From Zygnema cylindricum (Eukaryota; Streptophyta; Zygnematophyceae; Zygnematales; Zygnemataceae), in contig JBBHKE010001434.1 in the NCBI GenBank assembly GCA_037447655.1, positions 1 through 64,000 of the forward strand: DNA of 64,000 bases, written 5' to 3'. The notes below the pieces were generated by a model, which searched no databases, had not been told where the DNA came from, and saw only the letters and a program-made list of their open reading frames with translations. Shown piece after piece: positions 1-34,514 of this stretch (positions within the stretch are counted from its first letter, which is position 1; each line of letters opens with the position of its first letter). A program made the position numbers and the translations under genes.

Positions 1-2160
1 GCATTATATTTCGTACGGCCAACGTACATTTTCAAACACTTCGAATATTTCAAAGTCGGATCGCTTCGCGATCCGCCGTCCATTTCTATTACGCATTCCG
101 CGCCACTTAATTTGTCATTTACGTCACCTTAAATTCATCCGTACAATTACCCCCCAATCCACAAATCCATTCAAGCCACCATATTACATTCGGTTACTAA
201 GTATGCGAACACGCGAGCGCACGACTGTACGAAAATGAATCTTCCAAAAACAACAAATCGAACGTATAAACTATATATTTTTTATTTAACCTATCAAATG
301 ATTAAGCGCGGGAAAAAAAATACAAACTTTTTTGATTCAAAAACGTTTTGAATACCATAAAACAAACGTTCTTTGATGGAATTGATAGTTTTAGCAAAAC
401 CCCAATGTACCTAAAAGAATAAAGGGAAGCAGTAAAAAATGTTAGAAAACCACCAATACAGGGTTAAGAACATAGGTTTCAGCATTCTTTTGCGTCAATC
501 TTTTTTCTACTTCTTTTACAATCATTTGAGATTTATGAATTTTCTGTTGAAAAGAGGAGAGGCTGAAAATGAAAATGGTCTCTTTAAAAAAGAGAAGGGA
601 GCGAGAGGGAAAAGCAGGAGAAGAAATAAAGAAAATAAATTGAAAAATAAATAAAAAATGTGGTGAAATATCTCACCAGGCTTCCATCGTCCCTGTGTTT
701 ATCCCCGTCCAAAGAAAAGAGAATAACAAAAGAAGGGGGGGAAAAGACAGGGGGCCAGGTAAAAGAGTAATATTAGCAGTAGAACGCCGACCCCATAGAG
801 TCTATTGGGGGTATTAAGAGGTTTTTAATGGTATCTAAGGTGCAACATAAGTATCAGGGGTGATAAGAATACCAATGGTGGTCAAGAATTAGGGTAGATT
901 AACATTGTTTTTTTAAATGGATGCAAATGTAACTCTCCGTAAATACAGGAATATGTTAGATATGGTTGTGAAGGGTTTGAGTGGAGTTTTTATAAACATT
1001 TTCTGGTGCTTTACGAATGTGAATAGCATGAGTAAGATTTAAATTTGTAGCTCTAGTCATGTCAAATATTGGACAATCCTGGACACTAAAGTATGTATGA
1101 AATATAAATGATTATTTTGCCACAACAGAAAAAAGGTTACAACTTTAAAAAAATATTTTAGACCGTATATTTTAAATTTGTAATTTTACTTAAAGCTTGT
1201 CAATCAAAGTGCCAATCTATATGTACAAAGATGAACATTGTGACCACCGTTAAAACGCATCTGAATGCCATGATTTTTGGGTTTCGTTAGCAAAATAAAA
1301 TCATTGATCAGCCTTTGAAGTAGTTTCTGTACATAACTCTTTTAAACATATCAACAGCGTGAGATTTTATGTTACTAAGAATTATGTCATTGGTATGTGG
1401 GTTTTTGTTTTTGAACAAGTTTAAGAAAATATGGACATTTTTTTGCCTTTTGGAATGTTGGTCTACTTTCTTACTGATAAACGATGAAAAACATAGATCA
1501 AACATTATATTCTATTTTGCTTGACACCTTCGGTATATAAGCACATTGTTCTTGTTAAAGTGATTCAATGATGTTTGCATACGTGTGTTAGTCTTCTAAA
1601 ATATTTTCGACACGTGAGATTACGCATGATTTTAACAACTTGGTGGATTTTTATATATGACATAACTCCTAAAAAGTGTATTAAACCCCTTCAAAAAACT
1701 TTAGAAACCTGCTATTTACAGGTGAATATCAGTGCGCAGTCTTATAATGAACAACCCTTCTTTTCGGATTTATAAAGGTTAGCTTTAGAATACATTAAAA
1801 AAAAGGTTGGAAGGTGTTTTTGGGTTTTTATGGATATTTAGGGTGGTTTAAGGGTATTTTAAGGTGTTTATAGGTTTTCTGTAAGATTTTCCAAGGTTTG
1901 TATGGTTATTGAATCTATGTTAGTTTGTAAATGTAATATACGATTTTTGTAATATTTTAACTTTATATTTACATTTTATAAACTTACCAAATAGGAAGCG
2001 CTCTGATATCCGTTATAATGTCTTGAAGGCGTTCCTAGAAGAAGAAAAAAAACAGTGAAAACCACTTCAAAAAGAATAATAAGTTGATAAAAAAAATTTA
2101 TGTTAAGAAAAGAGGGTCGCTATGAATAAATGTCGTACTATATGCTATTTTAACAGAATT
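1..2160. other. No gene recognised
   Basis: AT-rich sequence in which I see no exon, RNA gene or transposon I can support. The only small structure is a perfect hairpin at 57-75, CGGATCGC-TTC-GCGATCCG. Short open frames here have no recognisable motif or splice context. Near 1800-1900 the plus strand is rich in short T/G motifs such as AAGGTGTTT. Confidence 0.5.
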
Positions 2161-2282
2161 AAGAGGATGTCTCTCTCTTTCTCTCTCTCCCTCGCCCTCC
2201 TTCCCCTCTTCTCCCTCTCTCTCCTTTCCTCCTCTTCTCCCTTCCCCCCACCTCCCCCACTTCCTCTCCCTATCCCCTCCCT
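2161..2282. repeat. CT-rich microsatellite tract
   Basis: Pyrimidine-only (CT)n/(CCCT)n tract on the plus strand. It lies 170 bp before the TRIM element and downstream of the last helicase exon seen (that gene runs on the minus strand). Confidence 0.8.
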
Positions 2283-2447
2283 ACTTCAAAAATGTATCAT
2301 GAATTGTTGTGAGCGTTATTTGCACTAATTTGGTCCCAATTTTCTTTTTTCTCAAATATAAAAAGTGTTCATTATACTGTTTTTTTTTCCTTGACGGTGT
2401 TTCTCTTAGTGGTTCAGAATCGTCCACGTCATTTGTGGCGTCAATGA

Positions 2448-2693
2448 TGTTGGAGAACTGTCCACTTTGGGCTCCACACGTGTGTATCGCGCTATAAGCT
2501 GGTTCGCCAGTGCGCCGCTCATCGCCGTATAAATTCGATATTAGGCGCTTGCGTCCACATCGGCCGGGTAGCTCAATTGGTAGAGCTAGTGTACGGTTCA
2601 CACAGGTCCCGGGTTCGATCCCCAGCTTGGCCATTTTTCCAAAGTTAACACTTTGGCACCCTTGCGATAAGTTGAATATCGCCGATTCTAACA
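2448..2693 (+). repeat. TRIM 5' LTR
   Basis: 246-bp terminal repeat with TG...CA ends. The tRNA-like unit starts about 115 bp in. Upstream of it lies GTATAAAT (near 2528), a possible TATA-like element. A TTTTT run follows the tRNA-like unit. Confidence 0.8.
2562..2633 (+). tRNA. tRNA-like sequence inside TRIM 5' LTR (isotype unclear)
   Basis: A 72-nt unit with a seven-pair acceptor stem (GGCCGGG/CTTGGCC with two G-U pairs), a D arm (GCTC...GAGC), a T arm with loop TTCGATC, and discriminator A. The A box (TAGCTCAATTGG) and B box (GGTTCGATCCC) are near-perfect, and TTTTT follows at once as a Pol III terminator. The anticodon arm is irregular: 17 nt instead of 18 between D arm and variable loop, with a GTGT/ACAC stem and no T at position 33. 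The T stem has one mismatch. It is better read as a Pol III promoter captured by the LTR than as a working tRNA. Confidence 0.55.
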
Positions 2694-2705
2694 TGTTATC
2701 GGAGC
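2694..2705 (+). promoter_or_regulatory. TRIM primer-binding site
   Basis: TGTTATCGGAGC abuts the 5' LTR and matches 10 of 12 bases of the usual initiator-Met-tRNA primer site. The G for A at position 8 also occurs in the Copia PBS at 57940-57951, which suggests it reflects the host tRNA. Confidence 0.65.
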
Positions 2706-2745
2706 TAAGGGGCGTTGGCAAGCCACACGAGATGGAGTACACCGT

Positions 2746-2754
2746 GAGGGGGCG
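2746..2754 (+). promoter_or_regulatory. TRIM polypurine tract
   Basis: GAGGGGGCG directly precedes the TG of the 3' LTR, the expected place for plus-strand priming. Confidence 0.55.
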
Positions 2755-3000
2755 TGTTGGAGAACCGTCCACTTTGGACTCCACACGTGTGTATCGCGCT
2801 GTAAGCTGGTTTGCCAGTGCGCCGCTCATCGCCGTATAAATTCGGTATTAGGCGCTTGCGTGCACATCGGCCGGGTAGCTCAGTTGGTAGAGCTAGTGTA
2901 CGGTTCACACAGGTCCCGGGTTCGATCCCCGGCTTGGCCATTTTTCCAAAGTTAACACATTGGCGCCCTTGCAATAAGTTGAATATCGCCGATTCTAACA
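2755..3000 (+). repeat. TRIM 3' LTR
   Basis: Second 246-bp LTR, ending GATTCTAACA, then a CT-rich tract (3001-3060). On the minus strand the unspliced reading frame of the helicase exon at 3066-3163 would run through this LTR and stop near 2952. Confidence 0.8.
2869..2940 (+). tRNA. tRNA-like sequence inside TRIM 3' LTR (isotype unclear)
   Basis: Second copy of the 72-nt unit. The A box (TAGCTCAGTTGG) and B box (GGTTCGATCCC) fit the Pol III consensus, the T stem is fully paired (CCGGG/CCCGG), and TTTTT follows. The irregular anticodon arm is the same as in the first copy. It is the better-preserved member of the pair. Confidence 0.6.
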
Positions 3001-3065
3001 TCCTGCTCCCCCCTACCCCCTCCCTCTCCCTCTCTCTCTCCCTCTCTCTCTCCCTTGTCCCTCAC

Positions 3066-3163
3066 ATTGATGGGCATCTCCTCCACCAAAATGCCGCACT
3101 GCTCCTCCAGATGTCTCAGCGCCGCCGCCTCTCCTCCCACCACCACGTTAATCGCAATGCCTC
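3066..3163 (-). CDS. Helicase-like C-terminal exon
   Basis: Acceptor GCCTCAG joins in phase to the exon at 4751. It reads GGIAINVVVGGEAAALRHL and ends EEMPIN before GTGAGG. If the donor is not used, the frame continues through GA repeats into the TRIM LTR and stops near 2952. Confidence 0.7.
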
Positions 3164-6100
3164 CTGAGGCACCACCGCCATGTATGAATACCACATGTAT
3201 CGAATACACGCAAACTTAAACCACATCAACGAAACACAAAAAGTACATCAACAAATACAGGGAAACTACATCAATGGATACAGAGAAACTAAAACTACAT
3301 CAACGAATACACGGAAACTAAACTAACATCAATGAAACACAAAAACTACATCAACAAATACAGGGAAATTACATCAATGAATACAAAGCTACATCAACAA
3401 ATACACGGAAACTACTTCAACAAATACAGGGAAACTACATCAATGAATACAAAGAAACTTAACTACATCAACGAAACACGAAAAATACATCAAGAAACAC
3501 ACTCACACTATCAACGAATACACAAAAACTCAAACTACATACGAATACACAAAAAATACATGAACAAACACACACAAACAATCAAAGTATGTGATTGTGT
3601 ATATAACTTCTACACGACACGACTCAGCGAGTTAAGACACACGGAATGGTTACGGTCGTTGTTTGTAGATTCAAATGATTAATATTTGTCATTATGGAGT
3701 ACCATTTATTAAACATTAATGACAAGAGGGGCTAAACAAACAAGCATCGGAAATATGTAATGCAAAAAGGGGAGGGAGAGGGAGGAGGAGAGCGTTTTGA
3801 CGAAAATAACAAAAATTTCACAGAGAATATTGAATAACTGCATTAAAAAGGGAGTGGAGAGTGGGGGGGAGATGAGACATCTTGAGTTGGGAAGGTAATC
3901 TGATATTTGATTTTTTTTATCTATTGACCGTTGATGGGCGGAGTTGGGTGGAGTTGGAGGGGTAGGGAGAGGGGGAGGAGGAGGAGGAGGAGGAGCAGGA
4001 GGAGAAGAAGGTAGGTCGTTATCAGGAGAAAGTGTGGATTGAAAAAGAGATAGTACAGCAAATGAAAGCGGTTCGATAAAAAAAAAACTGTAGTTTCAAT
4101 GCTGTGATTATTATATTCCGCAGTGTTGTTTTTCTCCGGTTGGCAGTGACTACACTAATTACGTGCAATAATACCTCTCTCTCCCTCCATTCACAAAAAA
4201 AAACCCATTACCCCCATTGAACCCCCCCCCTCCTCTTCCCTCCCTCCCCTAAAACAGAAAAGTTCAAGAATATATTAAAAATATGCATAGAACTACACAA
4301 AATGAAAAAATGTCGTTTGCTTGCAACTTCCTATATGACGGAAAACCAAAAATAATAATTATTGAAACGATTATCGATTATCATTCGTGTATATTTCAAA
4401 CAAGAATGGATGGCAGTCAAGCCAATCAGAAAAAAGACAAAAAAAAAACCTCTTTCGTTCCTATCTCACTCACCCATCGCTCTCTCCTTTCCACTCTCCT
4501 CTCCCTCCCACTCTCAGCACCTCGCTCCACTACCCTTCCTATTTCAACTCCTCTCCCCTTCCTTCCCTGTCCTCTTGCCTCTCTCGTCTCTCTCACAACT
4601 GTCTGCCGACTCTCCTCACTCTCTCCCTACTCTCCTGTCCTCACACTTCCCCCATTCTCCTCTATTACGGACTTTCTTTACTCCTCTCTCTCCTCCCTTC
4701 TTTCTCTCCCCTCCCTCCCTACACTCTCCCTCCCCCTCCCCCTCTCCCACCTGTGTGGCCGGCGGAGAGAGGCCTGGCGGGAGTGTGTCCCAAACAGGCA
4801 GAGATGCGCCGTAGGTAGACCTCCTGGGGGGGAGAGGGATAGGCATCAAAAAGAGAAGAAGAGCGAGCGGGAGAATAAAAACGAGGGGGGGAGAGTCGAC
4901 GACAGAGTGTAACAAATAGAGAAAAAGAGAGACATCAAGAGAAAGGAAGAAAAGGAGGGGTACCTACAGGGGAAAGGGGGAGGGAGAGAGAGAGAGAGAG
5001 GGAGAGAGAGAAGAGACCTTCTTCGTGGGAATATCATAGTTTATAAGAGTGCGAGCTCCCAGAGGTGCCTCTCCCATCTGCTGATTCGGAAGACAGGCGT
5101 CTGTTGTCACCAGGAGGTGGACCCCCCCGCCTCTCTCTCTCTCTCCCCTCTCCCTCTCCCCCTCTGCCATGTGGCTTTCACTCGGCACCCCCCTCTCCCT
5201 CTGCCCCGCAAGGCAATTCCATGCGGCAACCGTTCCGTGGAAGCTGTCGAGAATGGCTGCCCTCTCCATCTCACTCTGGTCACTGTGGAGAAGGGAGAGG
5301 GAGAGGGAGAGGTAGAGGGGAAGAGGGGGAGAGGGAGAGGGAGAGAGGGAGAGGGAGAGGGAGCGGGAGAGGGAGAGCGGAGAAGGAGAGGGAAAGGGAG
5401 AGGAAGAGGAAGACGGAGAGGGGAGGGAGAGGAAAACGGACACAGGGGCAGGTCTAAGGAAACTCGTGCAACAGGAGGTGGGACTGGGTATGGTGAGTGA
5501 GGGGGAGGGAGAACTGGAGAGAGTGAGAGAGTGAAAGAGGATGAAAGAAGGGATGAATGAGTCCATGAAGTGCAAGTTGCCCATGAATGAGGAAGAAACA
5601 GTGGGAGGTGGATAGGAAAATGAGGGAGATAGATAGGAGAGGAAGAAAGAAAACGGCATCCTCCCTTTCCCCTCCCCCCTTCACCCATTCCCCTCCCCCC
5701 TTCACCCTTTCCCCTTCCCCTCTCCAGCCTTCCCCTCCTCTCCCTAAGATCACCCACCACTCCATAAAAAGCTATATGCATCCCTCCCCTCTGACTTCCT
5801 CCTCCCTACCCCTTTCATCACCCCCTCCCCCTCCTTCCCCCTCCCCCTCCCCCTCCCCCTCCTCTCCCTCTCCCTCTCCCTCTCCCTCTCCCTCTCCCCT
5901 GCCCGGTTGTTCGAGCATCCGAGCGATGCACAGGCCACCGCCACAGGGAGGGAGGGAAGGGAGGGGAGGGAGGGAAGGGAGGGACGTCTGGCCACCACCT
6001 CCAGAAGCTCCACCAGAGTGCCCTGATAGAAGGGTACATGTCGTGAGAAAGTAGCGTGGATGGAGGCAGGGAGGGTTGGAGGGAGAGAGGGAGGAGAGGA

Positions 6101-6236
6101 ATAGAGAAGGAAGGGGGGAGAGAGATGGGGAGAAAGAGAGTGAGAGGAAAGGAAGAGAAAGAGTAAGACACAAGGTTTTTACGAGTTTTCTTTTTGTTTC
6201 AATTTTCTCAACAGTGGATTTTGTCAGTCTTCTCAT
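3066..6236 (-). CDS. Helicase C-domain protein (DEAD-box/eIF4A-like, degenerate motifs), multi-exon
   Basis: Minus-strand gene rebuilt from exons at about 5903-6022, 5189-5282, 5018-5130, 4751-4823 and 3066-3163, with a doubtful first exon at 6183-6236. In order they encode GTLVELLEVVARR, then VAVACASL; DQSEMERAAILDSF (the ER...L..F block of superfamily-2 C domains); LLVTTDA and LINYDIPT (motif V region); EVYLRRISACLG; and INVVVGGEA...EEMPIN, the usual C-terminal part of the second RecA-like domain. I see no Walker A or DEAD box, so this may be a C-domain-only protein, or the N-terminal half may lie in unread exons. The usual arginines of motifs V and VI are replaced, so ATPase activity is doubtful. 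Introns are dominated by GA/CT tracts, which blurs several splice sites. At least one exon between 5300 and 5900 is probably missing from this model. The final exon and stop codon were not found. Confidence 0.7.
3195..3600. repeat. Degenerate tandem repeat, ACATCAACGAATACA type
   Basis: About 15-20 imperfect copies of ACTACATCAA(C/T)(G/A)AATACA with GGGAAACT or CACGGAAACT linkers, in the last intron of the helicase-like gene. Confidence 0.75.
3601..4750. other. Helicase-like intron, no exon seen
   Basis: Long intron between the exons at 4751 and 3163. It holds (GGA)n near 3975-4000 and a 300-bp pyrimidine tract at about 4450-4750. No open frame with a recognisable motif. Confidence 0.5.
4751..4823 (-). 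CDS. Helicase-like exon (motif VI region)
   Basis: Acceptor CCCCCCAG, then EVYLRRISACLGHTPARP, ending ACAG before GTGGGAG in phase 1. It occupies the place of the HRxGR motif but reads YLRRISACLG. Confidence 0.75.
5018..5130 (-). CDS. Helicase-like exon (motif V region)
   Basis: Encodes VHLLVTTDACLPNQQ and later GARTLINYDIPTKK, ending AAGAAG before GTCTCT. TTD and the NYDIPT strand are clear. The RGID segment expected after TD in active DEAD-box enzymes is absent. Confidence 0.75.
5189..5282 (-). CDS. Helicase-like exon (SD..E.ER..IL..F block)
   Basis: Acceptor CTCCACAG, then DQSEMERAAILDSF and a conserved-looking W further on. This matches the region after motif IV in superfamily-2 C domains. 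Either GT at 5188 or a GC donor at GGGGCAG could end the exon; both can be phased with the next exon because its acceptor lies in (GA)n. Confidence 0.65.
5283..5902. repeat. Alternating polypurine and polypyrimidine tracts
   Basis: 5285-5450 is GGGAGA-type purine on the plus strand; 5660-5900 is CCCCTCT-type pyrimidine, including (CTCCCT)n at 5862-5898. The tracts sit in the intron of the helicase-like gene, where at least one exon probably remains unread. Confidence 0.7.
5903..6022 (-). CDS. Helicase-like exon with (SLP)n insertion
   Basis: The acceptor TATCAG follows about 100 nt of pyrimidines. The exon reads GTLVELLEVVARRP, then four SLP units encoded by a CCCT-type microsatellite, then VAVACASLGC. 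The run of repeats stays in frame and offers no GT...AG to remove it. The donor is uncertain: a GC donor (CGG then GCAGGG) or a later GT. Confidence 0.6.
6183..6236 (-). CDS. Possible first exon of helicase-like gene
   Basis: Begins ATG (MRRLTKSTVEKIETK) and ends CTC before GTAAAA. It joins in phase 0 to the exon at 6022, across a long pyrimidine tract that would serve as the acceptor tract. No domain support, so it is only a candidate. Confidence 0.25.
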
Positions 6237-9200
6237 GTACCAAAAATAGCGTGGACAGCAAGAGTGTAGTTGGAAGATAGAGAGAGGAGGGGATTGATAG
6301 ACCGCCGAAGGAGACCGGAAACAGTGTGGATACTATTTTCTTGGGACAAGCTTTTTCTGAACCTTTTCTGTGTTGTTCTTTCATAACCTGGATGGTAAGG
6401 AAAGAAGGAAAGTAAGAAGAGAGGAAAGAAACGAGAAGCACACGAGTATTGTGAAGCTTTAGTACAACCCAATTAGTGTGCATTGGAGGAAAAAAAGAAA
6501 CGTTAAACGGAAACAATTTATTAACTCAGTCCATTGAAAGCGTGGTCCATTGAAGACGCCACAGATGGTGTGGATGAGGGAAAAAAAAATGAAAAAGAGG
6601 AAGAAAGAGGTAAAGAACTAAAGGGGAAATGTAGAGAACATTTGGAAAGTTATGAGCAAATGTGTAAATGGACCAATGGTTCTTGGTGACCATAACTAGT
6701 GTGAACATAAACCAATAATTCAAAAGAAACGTAAGTCAAAAAAATTGGTAATGTTGCCGAAAGAGATGTGGAAAAGGCAGAAAAGAGTGGGGAGGACGGG
6801 AAAGGGTATGAGTGTTTTTTTTTAAGTGGGAAGAGGTGTCTCTGATGGTGTACTTAGCATTTTTTTTCCCCGTGGTTGCAATAATGTCTAACGGTGCAGC
6901 TCTTATTGCTATTAAAGTAAGAAACGAATTTTCAACGTTAACACTTTATTGGAATTAAATACACTAAATTATGTCTTGCAACGTGGCTTGTTGTGGGCCA
7001 CTCATAAGGCAAATGTATGATTTCGGGTCAAAAAAACACGACGTGGAACTAGAGTAATTAATGGGCAAACATGTAAAGGAAGTATTTTTAAAGTAATTAT
7101 GATTGAATTAATACAATTTTTAGTTTATTCGACAAACATAAACTAACGACCACATATAACTATCAAGCGAATGCAAAAAACCATATGTTGTAAAATTATT
7201 CTTACCCTAAGAGCTATGCACCCTGAACCCTAATCCCTATGGAAACCCCGAAACCCTCTCAAATTATCGCTTTTGCCCTCAGTCCAAAACTATTATTGTC
7301 AAAGGGAGGAGGGAGGAAGGGGGACGGGGAACGGGGGACGGGGGGAGAGGGAGGAGGGGGGGGGAGGAGGGGGCGCGAAGGAGGGGAGGGAGAGGAGGGA
7401 CGAGGGGGAATGGAGGAGGGAGGAAGGAGGACTTAATATTCTCCTGAATTAAACCTACCGAAACCCCAATTTCTGAACCCTGGACAAAAAGAGGCTCACC
7501 AATTTAAAATGTTGTCGATCGACTGCCACGTAGTAGTGCTTCAGATGACCTCCTGACACGTGTCTGATCCCAGCAGTGCCACGTCACTATCCGAGTCATG
7601 CAGAGTAAGAGGTCTATAGGAAGGGTCAGAGATTCAGTGTCTCGTCACATTAGGGTTAAGAGCTCTCAAAAGTTTTTAAAACAGTTGAAACTAAAACTGG
7701 AAGCAATGTTGGTTTGGAGTTTACAAAGTTTTAGGTTTTTTTGACTTCTGCTGACGTCAGTTAGTGACACATTTGAGGTCCTAAAATTTTTAGGGTTTGG
7801 AGGGAATAGGGTATGGGCCATGTCAGGAACTTAAGCCATTTGCGATCGTCGATTTTTAGGGTTTTCGTATTTCATGTGGTTTCAGGTTGACAGGATTACC
7901 AACGGAAAGCTGAAAGGAGGAAAGAGTGCCACCTGTCACCAGGAGATTCTGAAGACGCGCTCATCCTCTATGGCAACAAAGTGCCACGTGGCGCTGCTGC
8001 GTGAGGAGGCTTGGAGTTCGAATATCCACACTAATATTTCGTCACTACTGTACCGTACCAGTGTGCAGCACAATGTGAACCGTAAGAACTACAGTTTGCA
8101 CTGCAACGATCGGAGGGTGCTTACGTGAAAGTCAAGAATATTCGAATCCAGTGTTACGTTTGGACTTTGGAGCAAACTTCCACGATTTCCGTGGAGTAAA
8201 ATCCAGTATGGCACAGTACTCTACAGTACTGTACTCTGTACTAACTGAACTTTTACCAGTCGCAATGTTCAAGCAGAAACAGCAAGAGACAATATTCGTG
8301 ACGGTCCGGTAAGTTCGCGGATATGATTTTGCCGCCAAAATTTTCGGGCAATTAAATTGTTTCGTTCTGACTTTTTGTAAATGACGGAAAGCGTAAAAGT
8401 AATATTTTTGTCCGGGAAGCGCTTTTTGTGAAAAAGCGTATTTCCTCGTTTCACGGAGAACCACGTGTGATGTTAATCCTTTCCGGCCAAAGAACGCGCG
8501 AAAAAGCGCCATCTGTCTCCACCGTTTGCGGAGCTGCCGTACGAAGACTGCAAGTCACGCATTCGCATTCACTGAAAATCTGTCTTTTAGCAACTGGACT
8601 TCGAAACTGGACTTCGAAATCGCACACAACAGTGCAGCGAACTAGGGGATGCGCGCGCCGCGCTTATCATTTCACCGCACTTTCAGCCAGATGTCACGTC
8701 ACAGTCGGGTACCCTAATCTGGCTGTACCCGAATTTTTGTTTCACCCGGCCGAATCCGCCCGGCCCCCAAAATTTAGCACCCGAATCCGTTCCGGATCCG
8801 ACTCGGCCGGCCGGGTACGGATCGGGTACGGATCGGTTACAGATCGGATATGCGATTGTGACCTCTGCTTTGAACCAGCGAAGTAGACGGTTTCAAACTT
8901 CAGTATCACAAGTGCGGACAAATTTGACGAACGGGAATTCAACTTCCCCCCGTGTAAAATATTTGTCGCACATATATAATCCTTTCGCAAATGAAAAAAA
9001 TATAAAATCGTGTTGATCCTTCAATCCACCGTCCGGTTTTAAATGTATGTTTTTTGAACTTTGCCTTTTGGGCAGAGTTGGATAAAAGGAACGACAGGGA
9101 TTCTGTGTGCGCACATTAATTTCTATTATTCCCCTCCTCTCATTTTTCTCCTGCTTTCTCCATTATTCCCTACTTTGCAATAATTTGCGACAGATTAATT

Positions 9201-10014
9201 AAAAAATGTGAATTTATCACGCAAAAATAATAATTTTAAAAGCCTTTTATTTTTTTTACGTACAATTTGATCTACGTGAAAGATGGAAAAAACGAAATGG
9301 TAGAGTATTGGGTATCAAGAACATGCGCAAGAACCCCCTTGAAACAATTCCTTCGTATTTTTTCCATTCCTGGGCTTCAAAATCATTGCCAAAACACAAT
9401 TTTTCCGAGTTTTTATTGGTGTATCATTTTCTAAGCCAAGTGTAAAATCAAAGCAAAAAATTGAGCATTCTATGCAAACAGGGGACCAGTTTTTATTACA
9501 AATAACGGCAGACGATAAACAATTAGTAAAATCAAAACATTCAGAGACGAGCAGAAGAAATTGTTTTTGCTATTTTAGTAGCATCCAAAACAACATAAAA
9601 AGACGAAAAAAAGGGAATATTAAGGCCACAACCAGGGAATCAATATTTCCCCAATGATGTAATGTTTGAAATTGACAATTCTTTAGTTTCCTGAAAATGT
9701 TATTTTAGTTTTCTTCATTTTAAGCCAATTGAGAACAATCTAAATGACAAACGAGTACAAAACGTAAAAAATTACAAGAAAATAAACTATCCCCTGTACA
9801 TGTCCCAACCCGACTTAGAACTTTTATTGTAAAAACTGGTACTTGCGTTTTTATATGAGAAGTCTCTGTGAGTCGCAACCACGCAAAAAAAAAAAAAAAA
9901 TCGATTTACATACACAAATACAACAACTCCTTTTGAAATTTGAGGAAATCAGATTTAACTTAGGTCATTTTACCGAAGAGAGTCGGTCTTTTTACGGAAA
10001 ACTGTTTGGTCTTT
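6237..10014. other. Intergenic; no gene recognised
   Basis: Space between the helicase-like gene and the 3' end of the CLC gene. It contains a G-rich purine tract (about 7300-7430) and a GC-rich patch at 8740-8860 with tandem TACGGATCGG copies. Scattered GTTTAGGGTTTT motifs lie between 7200 and 7870. Open frames at 8132-8512 (minus) and 8428-8886 (plus) overlap one another and have no recognisable motif. Confidence 0.5.

Positions 10015-34514
<24,500 letters not shown>

Larger units (their letters stand above)
2448..3000 (+). mobile_element. TRIM (miniature LTR retrotransposon) with tRNA-like units in both LTRs
   Basis: Seen: two direct repeats of exactly 246 bp (2448-2693 and 2755-3000), both starting TGTTGGAG and ending TTCTAACA. 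They are separated by only 61 bp. The spacer starts with TGTTATCGGAGC, close to the tRNA-iMet primer-binding site TGGTATCAGAGC, and ends with the purine-rich GAGGGGGCG directly before the second repeat. That is the full LTR-PBS-PPT-LTR layout of a TRIM. By eye the LTRs differ at about 11 of 246 sites, nearly all transitions. No coding capacity. Each LTR contains a 72-nt tRNA-like sequence followed by TTTTT. The flanks (AATGA before, TCCTG after) do not form a target-site duplication. The element lies about 65 bp beyond the last helicase exon seen, on the opposite strand. Confidence 0.8.

Noticed and set aside
2562-2940. A pair of ordinary tandem tRNA genes (Val- or Thr-like)
   Set aside because: Both lie at the same place in 246-bp repeats with LTR ends, PBS and PPT, and the anticodon arm is one base short with no T33.
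3195-3600. CRISPR-like array
   Set aside because: Repeats are 15-25 bp, imperfect and without unique spacers of even length; the context is a eukaryotic intron.
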